This document shows, piece after piece, positions 8,534 to 17,758 of a DNA stretch of 64,000 nt. This DNA comes from an uncultured Oscillospiraceae bacterium (GTDB taxonomy: Bacteria > Bacillota > Clostridia > Oscillospirales > Oscillospiraceae). The stretch's first letter is position 1. Every line of letters begins with the position of its first letter. Both the position numbers and the translations under genes were made by a program. Location of the stretch: assembly GCA_947628315.1 (NCBI GenBank), contig CANQZJ010000002.1, positions 16,545 to 80,544 on the forward strand, in the 5' to 3' direction. The notes under the pieces are model-generated. The model was not told the DNA's origin. It saw only the letters and a list, made by a program, of their open reading frames with translations, and did not search any database.

Positions 8534-9179
8534 GTTCATCGACCTGAGCGAGCAGAGGTTTAGCCGGTTGACCGCTATCAAAGAAGCCGGCCGAACCAGA
8601 AGGGGACAAGTTCTTTGGCTGTGCCGGTGCGATTGCGGCGCTACAGTAATTGTTGAAAGTGGCAAGCTAAGAAAAAATACAACTAAGAGCTGTGGTTGCT
8701 TAAAACGCGAAATAGCATCGCAGTCAATGAGAAAGTTGAGAACTGCAATGTCTCTGGATAACCATTCCAAGTCCCCCCTTTATCGGATCTGGGTGGAAAT
8801 GCAAAGACGGTGCTATGATGAAAAATCGCAGAGTTTTAAAAACTATGGTGGTCGGGGCATCGAGGTCTGTAATGAATGGCAACAAAGCTTTTCATCCTTT
8901 CAGGCTTGGTCACTTGCAAATGGATACTCAAGAGAGCTCACTATCGACAGAAAAGACAATGATGGGGATTATTGCCCTGAAAACTGTCGATGGGTTAGCC
9001 GAAAAGTTCAAGCAAATAACAACAGAAGAAACCGTAATATTTCATATAACGGGGTAACAAAAACTATAGCCCAATGGGCGGAGCAGACAGGTATGCAATG
9101 GCATACCCTGTATAACCGGATTGATCGGGGCTGGCCGATTGAGAGAGCCTTGACCGAGCCAGTTCACAAAACCAAATAA
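8526..9179 (+). CDS. free-standing homing endonuclease-like protein (HNH/AP2 type)
   Basis: CRCDCGATVIVESGKLRKNTTKSCGCLKRE ... LTIDRKDNDGDYCPENCRWVSRKVQANNNRRN; visibly AT-richer than neighbours. Confidence 0.75.
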   Translation: MGKFIDLSEQRFSRLTAIKEAGRTRRGQVLWLCRCDCGATVIVESGKLRKNTTKSCGCLKREIASQSMRKLRTAMSLDNHSKSPLYRIWVEMQRRCYDEKSQSFKNYGGRGIEVCNEWQQSFSSFQAWSLANGYSRELTIDRKDNDGDYCPENCRWVSRKVQANNNRRNRNISYNGVTKTIAQWAEQTGMQWHTLYNRIDRGWPIERALTEPVHKTK

Positions 9180-9199
9180 ACCAGAGCCGAGAGCCTATA

Positions 9200-9265
9200 G
9201 GGCCGCGGGCCAGCGTGAGAACGATTAACGTTCTTACCCTGACCTGCGGCCCTTTTTATTTTTTC
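9200..9265 (+). terminator. intrinsic terminator, related to that at 2809
   Basis: GGGCCGC..GCGGCCC with inner GTGAGAACG/CGTTCTTAC and TTTTTATTTTTT. Confidence 0.75.
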
Positions 9266-9289
9266 ACCAAAAAAAGGAGAGTGAGGTAA

Positions 9290-10012
9290 TTGGATGAACC
9301 CATCCAGGGCGCCCTTTACAAGAGCGCACAGGTGACCAAGCAGGCCCTGGACGCCGGCGAGCTGGCCCTGATCAACCAGTGGAGCCTGCGGCCGCTGACC
9401 GAGGAGGAAGTCTTCGTGTTCCGGGTGGCCGCCTGCGACAACCAGATCGACCGGGACTACGAGCGGTTCACCGAGACCGCCCTGGCCAAGATGGCCCAGC
9501 TGTACCCCGGCCACCCCATCCTGCTGGATCACCATTGGAGCGCCAGCAAGCAGACCGCCAGAGTCTACGCCGCCAGCGTGGAGGACGCCGGAAACGGCGT
9601 GCAGCGCCTGGTGCTGCGGGCCTATATGCTCCGCACCGAGGACACAAAGGCGATGATCGACGCCATCGAGGGCGGGATCCTCCGGGAGGTGTCCGTGGGG
9701 ATCCAGGTGACCGTCTATCGCTGCTCCATCTGCGGCCGGGACTACTTCGACGTGGGCTGCGCCCACCGCCGGGGCAAGGATTATGACGGCAAGACCTGCA
9801 GCGTGGAGCTGGACGGCGTGGCTGACGTCTACGAGCTGTCCTTCGTGGCGGTGCCGGCCCAGCCGGGGGCGGGGGTCATCAAGCGCTATGAGCGCAAAGA
9901 GACCCAGGAGCCCGAGCACATGGGGGCGGAGGGCCCCACCCAGGAAGAGCTTGACCGGGCAAAGGCCCGGATGGAGCTGGAAAACAAACGATATGGAGGT
10001 AATTTGACATGA
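9290..10012 (+). CDS. phage prohead protease-like protein
   Basis: Position between portal and capsid; DNQIDRDYERFTETALAKMAQLYPGHPILLDH...YELSFVAVPAQPGAG. Confidence 0.75.
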   Translation: MDEPIQGALYKSAQVTKQALDAGELALINQWSLRPLTEEEVFVFRVAACDNQIDRDYERFTETALAKMAQLYPGHPILLDHHWSASKQTARVYAASVEDAGNGVQRLVLRAYMLRTEDTKAMIDAIEGGILREVSVGIQVTVYRCSICGRDYFDVGCAHRRGKDYDGKTCSVELDGVADVYELSFVAVPAQPGAGVIKRYERKETQEPEHMGAEGPTQEELDRAKARMELENKRYGGNLT

Positions 10013-11196
10013 ATCTGAGCGAGAAAAAGCAGGAGCTGCTGGAGCTGAAGCACCAGCGGGCTGATCTTGTCAAGGCGGCCGGCGAGCTGCTGGACGCCGG
10101 CAAGATGGACGAGTGGAAGGCCAAGATGGCCGAGGTGGACAAGGCCAACGAATCCATCGAGGCCCACGAGAAGCAGGTCGAGGCCCTGGAGAAGTACTCC
10201 GGCGAGGGCGAGACTGAGACCGGCAAGGGCATGAAGCCCGGCGCCGAGCCCCAGGAGGACGGCTACCAGAAGGCCGTGAAGTCCCTGGCCAAGGCCGCCC
10301 GGGCCGGCTTCCCCACCACCAAGGCCGAGGCCGGCACCAACATGAGCGAGGGAGTGGCCGCAGACGGCGGGTACACCGTGCCCGAGGACATCGTCAACAA
10401 GGTCATTGCCCGCCGGGAGAGCAAGGAGAGCCTGCTGTCCCTGGTGTCGGTGGAGACCGTCCGCACCAAGAGCGGCAAGCGCACCTTCAAGAAGCGCGGC
10501 CAGCACAAGGGCTTCGCCACCGTGGCCGAGGCCGCCAAGTTCGGCGCCACCGCCACCCCCGAGTTCGAGCAGGTGTCCTATGACATCAAAAAGCGGGGCG
10601 GCTATCTGCCTGTGACCAACGAGCTGCTGGAGGACAGCGATGAGAACATCGCCGCCACCGTGGAGGAGTGGCTGGGCGACGAGGCCCGGGTCACCGCCAA
10701 CAACGAGATCCTCACCGTCATCAAGGCCAAGGGCGATACCGATTTCAAGGATCTGGACGGCCTGCTGAAGGCTTGGATCGGCCTGGGCTCCCTGTTCCGC
10801 GCCACCAGCACCCTCATCACCAACGACGACGGCCTGGCCTGGCTGTCTACCCTGAAGGACGCCAACGGCCGGTATCTGCTGAGCCCCAACCCCGCCGACC
10901 CCAAGGCCCTCCAGATCTGCGCCGGTACCCACGTGCTGCCGGTGAAGACCTTCGACAACGACACCATTCCCAGCGAGGAGACCAAAATCCCCTTCATCCT
11001 GGGCGACCTGAAGGAGGGTGTCCGCTACTGGGATCGCCGGGCGTTCACCCTGAAGACCAGCGACGTGGCCGTGGTGGGCGAGCTCAACGCCTACGAGCAG
11101 GATCTGACCATCTGGCGCGGCTCCCTGCGGGACGACTGCACCAAGTGGGATGACACCGCCTTCGTGTACGGCCACATCACCCCGTCGGGGGAATGA
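10009..11196 (+). CDS. major capsid protein (HK97 family)
   Basis: N-terminal coiled coil then VPEDIVNKVIARRESKESLLSLVSVETVRTKSGKRTFKKRG. Confidence 0.88.
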   Translation: MNLSEKKQELLELKHQRADLVKAAGELLDAGKMDEWKAKMAEVDKANESIEAHEKQVEALEKYSGEGETETGKGMKPGAEPQEDGYQKAVKSLAKAARAGFPTTKAEAGTNMSEGVAADGGYTVPEDIVNKVIARRESKESLLSLVSVETVRTKSGKRTFKKRGQHKGFATVAEAAKFGATATPEFEQVSYDIKKRGGYLPVTNELLEDSDENIAATVEEWLGDEARVTANNEILTVIKAKGDTDFKDLDGLLKAWIGLGSLFRATSTLITNDDGLAWLSTLKDANGRYLLSPNPADPKALQICAGTHVLPVKTFDNDTIPSEETKIPFILGDLKEGVRYWDRRAFTLKTSDVAVVGELNAYEQDLTIWRGSLRDDCTKWDDTAFVYGHITPSGE

Positions 11197-11600
11197 CGGG
11201 GGCTGACCGCGTAAAAGTAACACCCCAAGGTCAGCCCCTTACACAGTACGGGGTGGGTGGCGGCAAGCAGGTCTCTGATCTGATGGGGCCTGATGTCGCC
11301 ATTGAGTGGACGGGCACCAAGGGAACGGTGTCCGGCAATTTCCCTGAGGTGACGGAGTTCACCGGCTTCTCGGAGAACGCCGAGGAACAGGAGGGCCACT
11401 ACTTCGCCTTTGAACTGGATGAGCAGTACGAGGGCAAGAAGGTCACCGTCATCGGCGCCCACCAGAAAACCGCCCAGGATCGTTTCTGGGTGATCCGTCT
11501 GGACGAGCTCTACAACGGCAGCAAGAAGCTGACCGTCAAGCAGGAGAACGAGGTGCTGTTCACTCTGGACTTCTCCGGCGCCACGCTGGCGGAGGCCTGA
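11193..11600 (+). CDS. hypothetical head-region protein
   Basis: ORF track; start uncertain (11193 or 11283). Confidence 0.5.
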   Translation: MTGADRVKVTPQGQPLTQYGVGGGKQVSDLMGPDVAIEWTGTKGTVSGNFPEVTEFTGFSENAEEQEGHYFAFELDEQYEGKKVTVIGAHQKTAQDRFWVIRLDELYNGSKKLTVKQENEVLFTLDFSGATLAEA

Positions 11601-11601
11601 G

Positions 11602-11952
11602 ATGGCAAAATCGAAGATCGCCCCGGCGGCGGCCGCCGCCGGGCTGACCGGCGACCGGCTGAAGTCTCTGCTGGCCTACTGCCGGCTGACGGAGGCGGAG
11701 CTGGACGTGGATGAGCAGCAGCTCATCACCACCGAGTACGCCGCCGCCGTGAGCTACATGGAGACCGGCGTGTGCCCCGCCCCCGAGGAGGGCACCCCCC
11801 GCCGGGCCCAGTGGGATCTGTGCGTCAACGCCCTGGTGCTGGACGCCTGGGAGCACCGGGAGGCCACCGTGGATCCGTCCGCGGTGGAAGATAACCCGGT
11901 GTTCCGCCGGCACATCAACCAGCTGAAAATGACCAGCTGGACGGGATTCTGA
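11602..11952 (+). CDS. head-tail connector-like protein
   Basis: Position after capsid; LKSLLAYCRLTEAELDVDEQQLITTEYAAAVSYMETG. Confidence 0.65.
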   Translation: MAKSKIAPAAAAAGLTGDRLKSLLAYCRLTEAELDVDEQQLITTEYAAAVSYMETGVCPAPEEGTPRRAQWDLCVNALVLDAWEHREATVDPSAVEDNPVFRRHINQLKMTSWTGF

Positions 11953-11963
11953 GGGGTGACGCC

Positions 11964-12545
11964 ATGGACAAGACCTTTACCCCCGCCGGCGAGCTGAACC
12001 AGAAGGTGGAGGTGCTGGAGCTCCACGACGAGGTCATCGCCACGCTGGGCCAGGAGCCCAGGAACCGTTATTTCTGGAACGACGAGCGGTGGGTGTGGGC
12101 GAAGGCGACCCCCAACGCCCGGAAGAATGTGTACAGCAACCACGGCGTGGGGGCCAGCGGGGTGACCTTCATCCTGCGGCACCAGCCCCTGTGCCTGGAC
12201 AACGCCCTGCTGTGGCAGGGCAGGCACTGCTTTATCACCTCCATCGCCCCGCTGGGGCGGGCCTACTGGCAGGTGGAGGCGGCGCTGGTGGAGGTGTCCT
12301 CCTGCGAGGACAAGTACACCAACACCGCATTCCCGGCGGTAATGACCGAGCGGTACGTCCGCTTTGAGGCGGATGACCCGTACAACGACAACCAGTACGA
12401 GCACGTGCTGGTGACGCCCAAGGCCGTCAAGCTGATCCCCGGCCGGCTGGTGGAGGTGGACGGCAAGGCCTGGCACATCCGGGCCGCCCATCTGCTGGAT
12501 CCCCACAAGAACGAGTACGACATCTGGCGGGAGGTGGAGCACTGA
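11964..12545 (+). CDS. head closure/adaptor-like protein
   Basis: Synteny and YVRFEADDPYNDNQYEHVL-type beta-rich sequence. Confidence 0.5.
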   Translation: MDKTFTPAGELNQKVEVLELHDEVIATLGQEPRNRYFWNDERWVWAKATPNARKNVYSNHGVGASGVTFILRHQPLCLDNALLWQGRHCFITSIAPLGRAYWQVEAALVEVSSCEDKYTNTAFPAVMTERYVRFEADDPYNDNQYEHVLVTPKAVKLIPGRLVEVDGKAWHIRAAHLLDPHKNEYDIWREVEH

Positions 12546-13021
12546 TGATCGAGGCCAAACTGGAGGCCGGCGACATCGAGCGCTTCGCCGAAGTGCTGGA
12601 GGGCGCCCCGGCGGTGGTGAAGGACGCCAAACGGCAGGCCTTTGAGGCCGCCGCGCCCAAACTGCTGAGCGAAGTCCGCCGGCAGATCGGCGGCGCCGGC
12701 AAGGTGCAGTCCTGGCAGGACATGCAGGTGGGCTCCAGAGGCGGCTACGCCGCCGTGCGGCCCCGCGCCGGGGCCTACACAGACCCCACCAGAACCGGGA
12801 AACGGTACGCGGTGGGCTACGTGACCAACGCCATCGAGAGCGGGCACCGCTTTCCCACGCCCACCGGCAAAAACCGGGACTATCGGCCCCGGATGCGGAG
12901 CGGGGCCATGAAGGTGCCCGGCAAACAATTCTACGCCAAGGCCGAGGCCAGGGCCGACGCCATCGCCCAGCAGGCGGTGGAACAGGTGGCCGAGGCCCTG
13001 GCGGCCCACCTGGAGGGATAA
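12545..13021 (+). CDS. tail completion protein (HK97 gp10-like)
   Basis: Synteny; basic alpha/beta protein ending KQFYAKAEARADAIAQQAVEQVAEAL. Confidence 0.65.
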   Translation: MIEAKLEAGDIERFAEVLEGAPAVVKDAKRQAFEAAAPKLLSEVRRQIGGAGKVQSWQDMQVGSRGGYAAVRPRAGAYTDPTRTGKRYAVGYVTNAIESGHRFPTPTGKNRDYRPRMRSGAMKVPGKQFYAKAEARADAIAQQAVEQVAEALAAHLEG

Positions 13022-13024
13022 ACC

Positions 13025-13510
13025 ATGCTGACGCCTACACAGATTGCCGACGAGATCGCGCGGCAGATCCGGGCCCTGTACCCGGAGGAGGATTGCCACC
13101 GGGAGCTATGCCCGGAGGGCTTCACCCGCCCCTGCAACCTGCTGGTGGAGGGCGAGTGCCAGATCGACGTGAACATGGGCCCCCAGCAGGTGCGGCTCCA
13201 GCCCACCTACACCATCACCACCTATGTAGATGTGGACGCCTACCACCACAGCCATTTTGACGCCCTCCACGGGCGGCAGATGCGGCTTGCGGCCCTGTTT
13301 TTGCCCGGGTACCTCCTGGTGGAGGAGACGCCGGGGAAACGGGCCAGGGCCCCCAAGGTGCTCAGCCTGACCACCGGCGGGGGCTATGGCTTCGACACGG
13401 TGACGGTGATCTTCGACTACGCCGTCGACCGGGCCGAATTTATGGCGCAGGCGACTGCGCCGACGGCCGGGGACGTGAGGGCCCGGCTGACTATCAACGA
13501 GAAGGAGTGA
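13025..13510 (+). CDS. tail terminator-like protein
   Basis: Synteny directly before sheath. Confidence 0.55.
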   Translation: MLTPTQIADEIARQIRALYPEEDCHRELCPEGFTRPCNLLVEGECQIDVNMGPQQVRLQPTYTITTYVDVDAYHHSHFDALHGRQMRLAALFLPGYLLVEETPGKRARAPKVLSLTTGGGYGFDTVTVIFDYAVDRAEFMAQATAPTAGDVRARLTINEKE

Positions 13511-13517
13511 TTTTGTT

Positions 13518-14585
13518 ATGGGACTGCCTGAGCTCATTTTTGAGTACGGCGCGGCCGCCCGGACGGTGGCCAGCAGAACCAAGCGGGGCATCGTGGCGCT
13601 GATCGTGCAGGATGAATCCTTCACGCCCGGCGTCTATCCCGTGATCCACGAGGCGGATATCCCCAGCGAGCTGTCCGCGGAGAACAAGGCGGCCGTGCAG
13701 CGGGCCCTGATGGGCTCCATCAACGCCCCCGGCAAGGTGCTGGTGACGGTGCAGACCGCCGAAAGCGAGCCGGTGGACGCCCTCCCCATGCTGGTGGGGA
13801 TGGACTACGACTACATCGCCTTTCCCGCCGGGGCGGACGAGTCCAAGGCCCAGGCCATGGCCGACAAGGTCAAGGAACTGCGGAAGGGCAACTATATCGG
13901 CAAGGCCGTGGTGCCCAACTACGCGGCCGACGACGTGGGCGTGATCAACTTCGTCACCGGGGACATCAAGGTGGGCGAGGAGACCTTCACCGCCGCCGAC
14001 TACTGCGGCCGCATCGCCGGCATGGTGGCCGGGGCGCCCCTGGAGGGCTCCATCACCGCCGCGCCCCTGGACGAGGTGACCTCTGTCACCGAGGAGGAGG
14101 ATCCGGACGCCGCCATCGAGGAGGGCAAGCTGATCCTCTACAACGACGGCCGCAAGATCCGGGTGGGCCGGGGCGTCAACTCCAAAAAGACGCTGACGAG
14201 CACCGAGCCCGCCATCCTCAAGAAGATCAAGGCGGTGGAGGCCATCGACCTGATCCACTACTACGCCATCTCGGTGGCGGAGGACAACTACCGGGGCCGC
14301 TGCGCCAACAACTTCGACAACAAGATGCTGCTGGTGGGCGCCCTGCGGCAGTACATGAAGGAGCTGGAGGGCCAGGGGATCCTGGACGAGGGCAGCTCCG
14401 GCGCGGACATCGACCTGGAGGCCACCAAGGCCTACTTGCGGGAGCACAACGTGTCCATGGAGGGCATGGACGACGAGGAGATCCGCCGGCAGCCCACCGG
14501 CTCCCTGGTGCTCATCCAGCTGACCGGGTACCTGCTGGACGCCATGGAGGACTTCCGCATCGGCCTGGCGCTGACCAACACCTGA
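13518..14585 (+). CDS. phage tail sheath protein
   Basis: XkdK-like: VEAIDLIHYYAISVAEDNYRGRCANNFDNKMLLVGALRQYMKELEGQGIL...LTGYLLDAMEDFRIGLALTNT. Confidence 0.85.
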   Translation: MGLPELIFEYGAAARTVASRTKRGIVALIVQDESFTPGVYPVIHEADIPSELSAENKAAVQRALMGSINAPGKVLVTVQTAESEPVDALPMLVGMDYDYIAFPAGADESKAQAMADKVKELRKGNYIGKAVVPNYAADDVGVINFVTGDIKVGEETFTAADYCGRIAGMVAGAPLEGSITAAPLDEVTSVTEEEDPDAAIEEGKLILYNDGRKIRVGRGVNSKKTLTSTEPAILKKIKAVEAIDLIHYYAISVAEDNYRGRCANNFDNKMLLVGALRQYMKELEGQGILDEGSSGADIDLEATKAYLREHNVSMEGMDDEEIRRQPTGSLVLIQLTGYLLDAMEDFRIGLALTNT

Positions 14586-14600
14586 TAAGGAGGAAACAAG

Positions 14601-15026
14601 ATGGAAATTTTGAACCCCGCGGAGGTGCGGAGCGGCACCTTCGGCAGCCTCTGGCTGGACGGTGAGCTGGGCAGTGAGACCAAGGGCCTCACGGTGAAGA
14701 TCGCCAAGAACAAGACCGACGTGCCCCGCAGCGGCACCCCCATTGCCGGCCATAAGGTGATGGGCGTGAATATCACCGGCACGGTGACGCTGTACAACGC
14801 CACCAGCCGCCTGATTCGGGCCGAGGGCGAGGCCATCAAGCAGGGACGGGATCTCCGCCACGTGCTGGTGTCCAAGCTGGACGACCCGGACAACCCCAAC
14901 CCCCAGCGCATCCAGGTGACCGGCGTCAGCTTCGACGATTTGACCCTGGCCCAGTGGGAGGTCGCCCAGCTCGGCGAGATCGAGGCCCCCTTCACGGCCG
15001 ACGACTACGACATCCTGGAGGCATGA
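14601..15026 (+). CDS. phage tail tube protein
   Basis: XkdM-like; follows sheath; GHKVMGVNITGTVTLYNATSRLI. Confidence 0.85.
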   Translation: MEILNPAEVRSGTFGSLWLDGELGSETKGLTVKIAKNKTDVPRSGTPIAGHKVMGVNITGTVTLYNATSRLIRAEGEAIKQGRDLRHVLVSKLDDPDNPNPQRIQVTGVSFDDLTLAQWEVAQLGEIEAPFTADDYDILEA

Positions 15027-15030
15027 GCAC

Positions 15031-15402
15031 ATGAGCAAGTTTTTGGATCAGATCCTGCGGCCGGAGCTGCCCGACCTGGCGAAAAACCAGCAGGAGAAGA
15101 CCTACGAGATCAAGCGGCTGAGCAAGCTGCTGGGGGAGCCGGTGACGGTGACCCTCCGCGGCCTGCCCTATGGGCGGGTTCAGGATCTGGAGCGGCTCAA
15201 CGGCAACGAGCTGGAGATCCACATCCTGCTGGCCGGCTGTGAGGAGCTGCGGGATCCCGCCCTGCTGACCAAGTACGGCGTGGCCACCCCCGACGAGGTG
15301 GTGAAGCGGCTGCTGCTGCCGGGTGAGATCACCGCCCTGTCCAAGGCGGTGGAGGGCCTGTGCGGCTACCGCCAGACCACCATCAAGGAAGTAAAAAACT
15401 GA
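15031..15402 (+). CDS. tail assembly chaperone (XkdN-like)
   Basis: Position tube/chaperone/tape measure; slippery site at 3' end. Confidence 0.75.
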   Translation: MSKFLDQILRPELPDLAKNQQEKTYEIKRLSKLLGEPVTVTLRGLPYGRVQDLERLNGNELEIHILLAGCEELRDPALLTKYGVATPDEVVKRLLLPGEITALSKAVEGLCGYRQTTIKEVKN

Positions 15403-15611
15403 TGGAGGAGGGCAGCGACCCGGAGCTGCACCTCCTGTGGTGGCTGTTCATGCGCCACAACGTGATGCCCTGGGAGGTGTACGAGCGCCCCCAGGGCTAC
15501 CGGGATTTAGTGGAGGCCTTCTCCCTCAGGGAGCTGGAACAGCTCCGGGATGAGCGCCTCCAACGCAAGGCGCGGGCCAAAGCCGCGCCGTCCAAGCGAA
15601 AAAGGAGGTAG
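15402..15611 (+). CDS. tail assembly chaperone C-terminal segment, -1 frame (own ATG also possible)
   Basis: -1 frame ORF entered from A_AAA_AAC at 15393..15399; MEEGSDPELHLLWWLFMRHNVMPWEVY. Confidence 0.75.
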   Translation: MEEGSDPELHLLWWLFMRHNVMPWEVYERPQGYRDLVEAFSLRELEQLRDERLQRKARAKAAPSKRKRR

Positions 15612-15617
15612 GCGACC

Positions 15618-17747
15618 ATGGCCAAGGGCGGAGTCAGTCTGTATTTTACCATCCAGGACAGGGCGTCCTCGGTGCTGTCCGGCATCGGGGACAAGACGAA
15701 GGCCCTGGACAAGGAGACCCAGTCCCTGGCCCAGTCCGCCGCCGCTCTCACCGCCGCCAACAAGCCGCTGATCCAGCAGCAGGCCGAGCTGAAGACCAAG
15801 CTGGAGGTCAGCGCCAAGGCGGTGAAGGACGCCCGGAAGGCCTTTATGGAGTACGGGGACGAGGCCAGCAAAGACCGGCTCTCCTCCGCCATCCAGGAGC
15901 AGGACGAGCTGCGCCGGGAGCTGAAGGACACCGAGGATCAGCTGAAATCCAACCAGAAGACCTACCAGGAGTACCGGGAGGCCATCCGCAAGGGCTCCCT
16001 GGAGGCCGAGAGCCTGGGGGGCGGAGGCGCAAGCGGCGGAGCCGTTGACAGCGGGATCTCCGCGCTGGCCAACGGGCTGGCGTCCTCCGGGCTGCTCAAT
16101 CAGCTGAGCGGCAGCCTCACCGAGACGGCGGGTACCATGCTGTCCTCCGCGCTGGGCGACCGGGCGGCGGACGCCATCTCCGGCCTGCTGGGCAGCACCA
16201 TGACCGGCGCCGCCGCCGGCGCCGTGGCCGGCCCGCTGGGCGCCCTCATTGGCGCCGGCGTTGGGGCCGTCTCCGGCGTGATGGACGTGGCAACCCAGCA
16301 GTTTAAGGACAAGGACGAGGTATTCCTTGCGTATTCGCAGGAGCTGGCCGACAAATACGCCGACCACTCGGATGACATCACCTCCGGCTCCTCCATCGCG
16401 GCGGGGCGGGAGACCGACCTGCTGTCCTTCACCACCCTGTTCGGGGAGCGGTCGAAGGCAGAGGGCTACCTGGCCGACCTGGTGGAGATGAGCAACCGGA
16501 CGCCCTTCCTGTACGGCGACCTGACCGCCATGTCCAAGACGCTGGCCACCTACGGATTCGACGACAAGCGCATCCTTCCGGTGCTGACCAAGATCGGAGA
16601 CGCCGGGGCCGCTCTGGGTCTGGCCACCTCCGACATGACCACGGTGGCCACCGCCCTGGGCCGGATGCAGACCACTGACAAGGCCGCGCTGGAGTACATC
16701 AACATGCTCAGTGAGCGGGGCATCAACGCGGTGGGCTATCTGTCCGAGGCCCGCGGGGAGAGCGTGGCGGACACCTACTCCGCCATCTCCAAGGGGGAAA
16801 TCTCCGGTACCGACGCCGTCGACATCATCCTGACCGCCATGGGCGAGGCCTTCGGGGGCTCCATGGAGGAGCAGAGCCAGACCTTCAGCGGCCTGTCCTC
16901 CACCCTGGAGGGCCTCCAGCAGGAGATCCAGAACGCCGCCGGCGAGGGGTACAACCAGGTCAGGGCGGAGGGCGTCCAGGAGGGCATCGACGCCTACAGC
17001 GGGCCCCTGGGCGAGTACCTCCAGCAGATGAACACCATCGTGGGGGAGAACCAAGCCTATCTGGAGAACCTGTCCGACCAGTACCAGCGGGACGCCCTCA
17101 CCGCACTGTTCACCGGGGAGATCAGCGACATCTTCACCCCGGCGGAGGCGGAGGCCCTGACCGGGATGCACGACGAGTTCGCCTCCCTTCAGGAGGCGGT
17201 GGAGGCCGGCGACCCCGAGGCCAAGCTCCAAATGCAGGGGCTGTATGAGCAGGCCCAGATCATCGGAGAAGACGCTTTCAACACCTCCGAATACATGCAG
17301 CAGGCGCACGAGATTGAGCAAGATCATCTCGACGCGATCAAGGAAACGCTTGCCAGCTCCGAAGCGATTGAGCAGAAAATTGAAGAAAATACGGCCAAAA
17401 CCGCCGGCATCATGTCCACCGAAGCGGGAAAGCAGGAGTACGCCAGCTCCCCGGCGGGGCTGTTCTGGTGGACGATGACCCACCCCTACGGCGGCGGAAC
17501 ACCCACCGGCGGCTACGCCGTGGGCCTGCCCTACGTGCCGGAGGACAACTTCCCGGCGCTGCTCCACGAGGGTGAGCGGGTGCTCACCGCCCGGGAGGCC
17601 CGGGCCTACAACGCCGCCCAGGCCGGCGGCGGGACGTCCGGCATCGTCATCAACGTCAGCGGCCTGTCCGTGCGGGAGGAGGCCGACGTGGAGAAGATCG
17701 CCGCGCGGCTGCTGGAGGAAATCCAGCTGGCCCAGATGGCCGGCTGA
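15618..17747 (+). CDS. tape measure protein
   Basis: 709 aa, coiled coil, Gly/Ala-rich hydrophobic stretch, tape-measure N-terminal domain. Confidence 0.85.
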   Translation: MAKGGVSLYFTIQDRASSVLSGIGDKTKALDKETQSLAQSAAALTAANKPLIQQQAELKTKLEVSAKAVKDARKAFMEYGDEASKDRLSSAIQEQDELRRELKDTEDQLKSNQKTYQEYREAIRKGSLEAESLGGGGASGGAVDSGISALANGLASSGLLNQLSGSLTETAGTMLSSALGDRAADAISGLLGSTMTGAAAGAVAGPLGALIGAGVGAVSGVMDVATQQFKDKDEVFLAYSQELADKYADHSDDITSGSSIAAGRETDLLSFTTLFGERSKAEGYLADLVEMSNRTPFLYGDLTAMSKTLATYGFDDKRILPVLTKIGDAGAALGLATSDMTTVATALGRMQTTDKAALEYINMLSERGINAVGYLSEARGESVADTYSAISKGEISGTDAVDIILTAMGEAFGGSMEEQSQTFSGLSSTLEGLQQEIQNAAGEGYNQVRAEGVQEGIDAYSGPLGEYLQQMNTIVGENQAYLENLSDQYQRDALTALFTGEISDIFTPAEAEALTGMHDEFASLQEAVEAGDPEAKLQMQGLYEQAQIIGEDAFNTSEYMQQAHEIEQDHLDAIKETLASSEAIEQKIEENTAKTAGIMSTEAGKQEYASSPAGLFWWTMTHPYGGGTPTGGYAVGLPYVPEDNFPALLHEGERVLTAREARAYNAAQAGGGTSGIVINVSGLSVREEADVEKIAARLLEEIQLAQMAG

Positions 17748-17758
17748 GGAGGGAGAAC

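Noticed and set aside
13494-15038. 514-aa minus-strand ORF opposite sheath/tube
   Set aside because: Shadow ORF over well supported phage genes
15507-17567. 686-aa minus-strand ORF opposite the tape measure gene
   Set aside because: Shadow ORF; tape measure frame is supported by synteny
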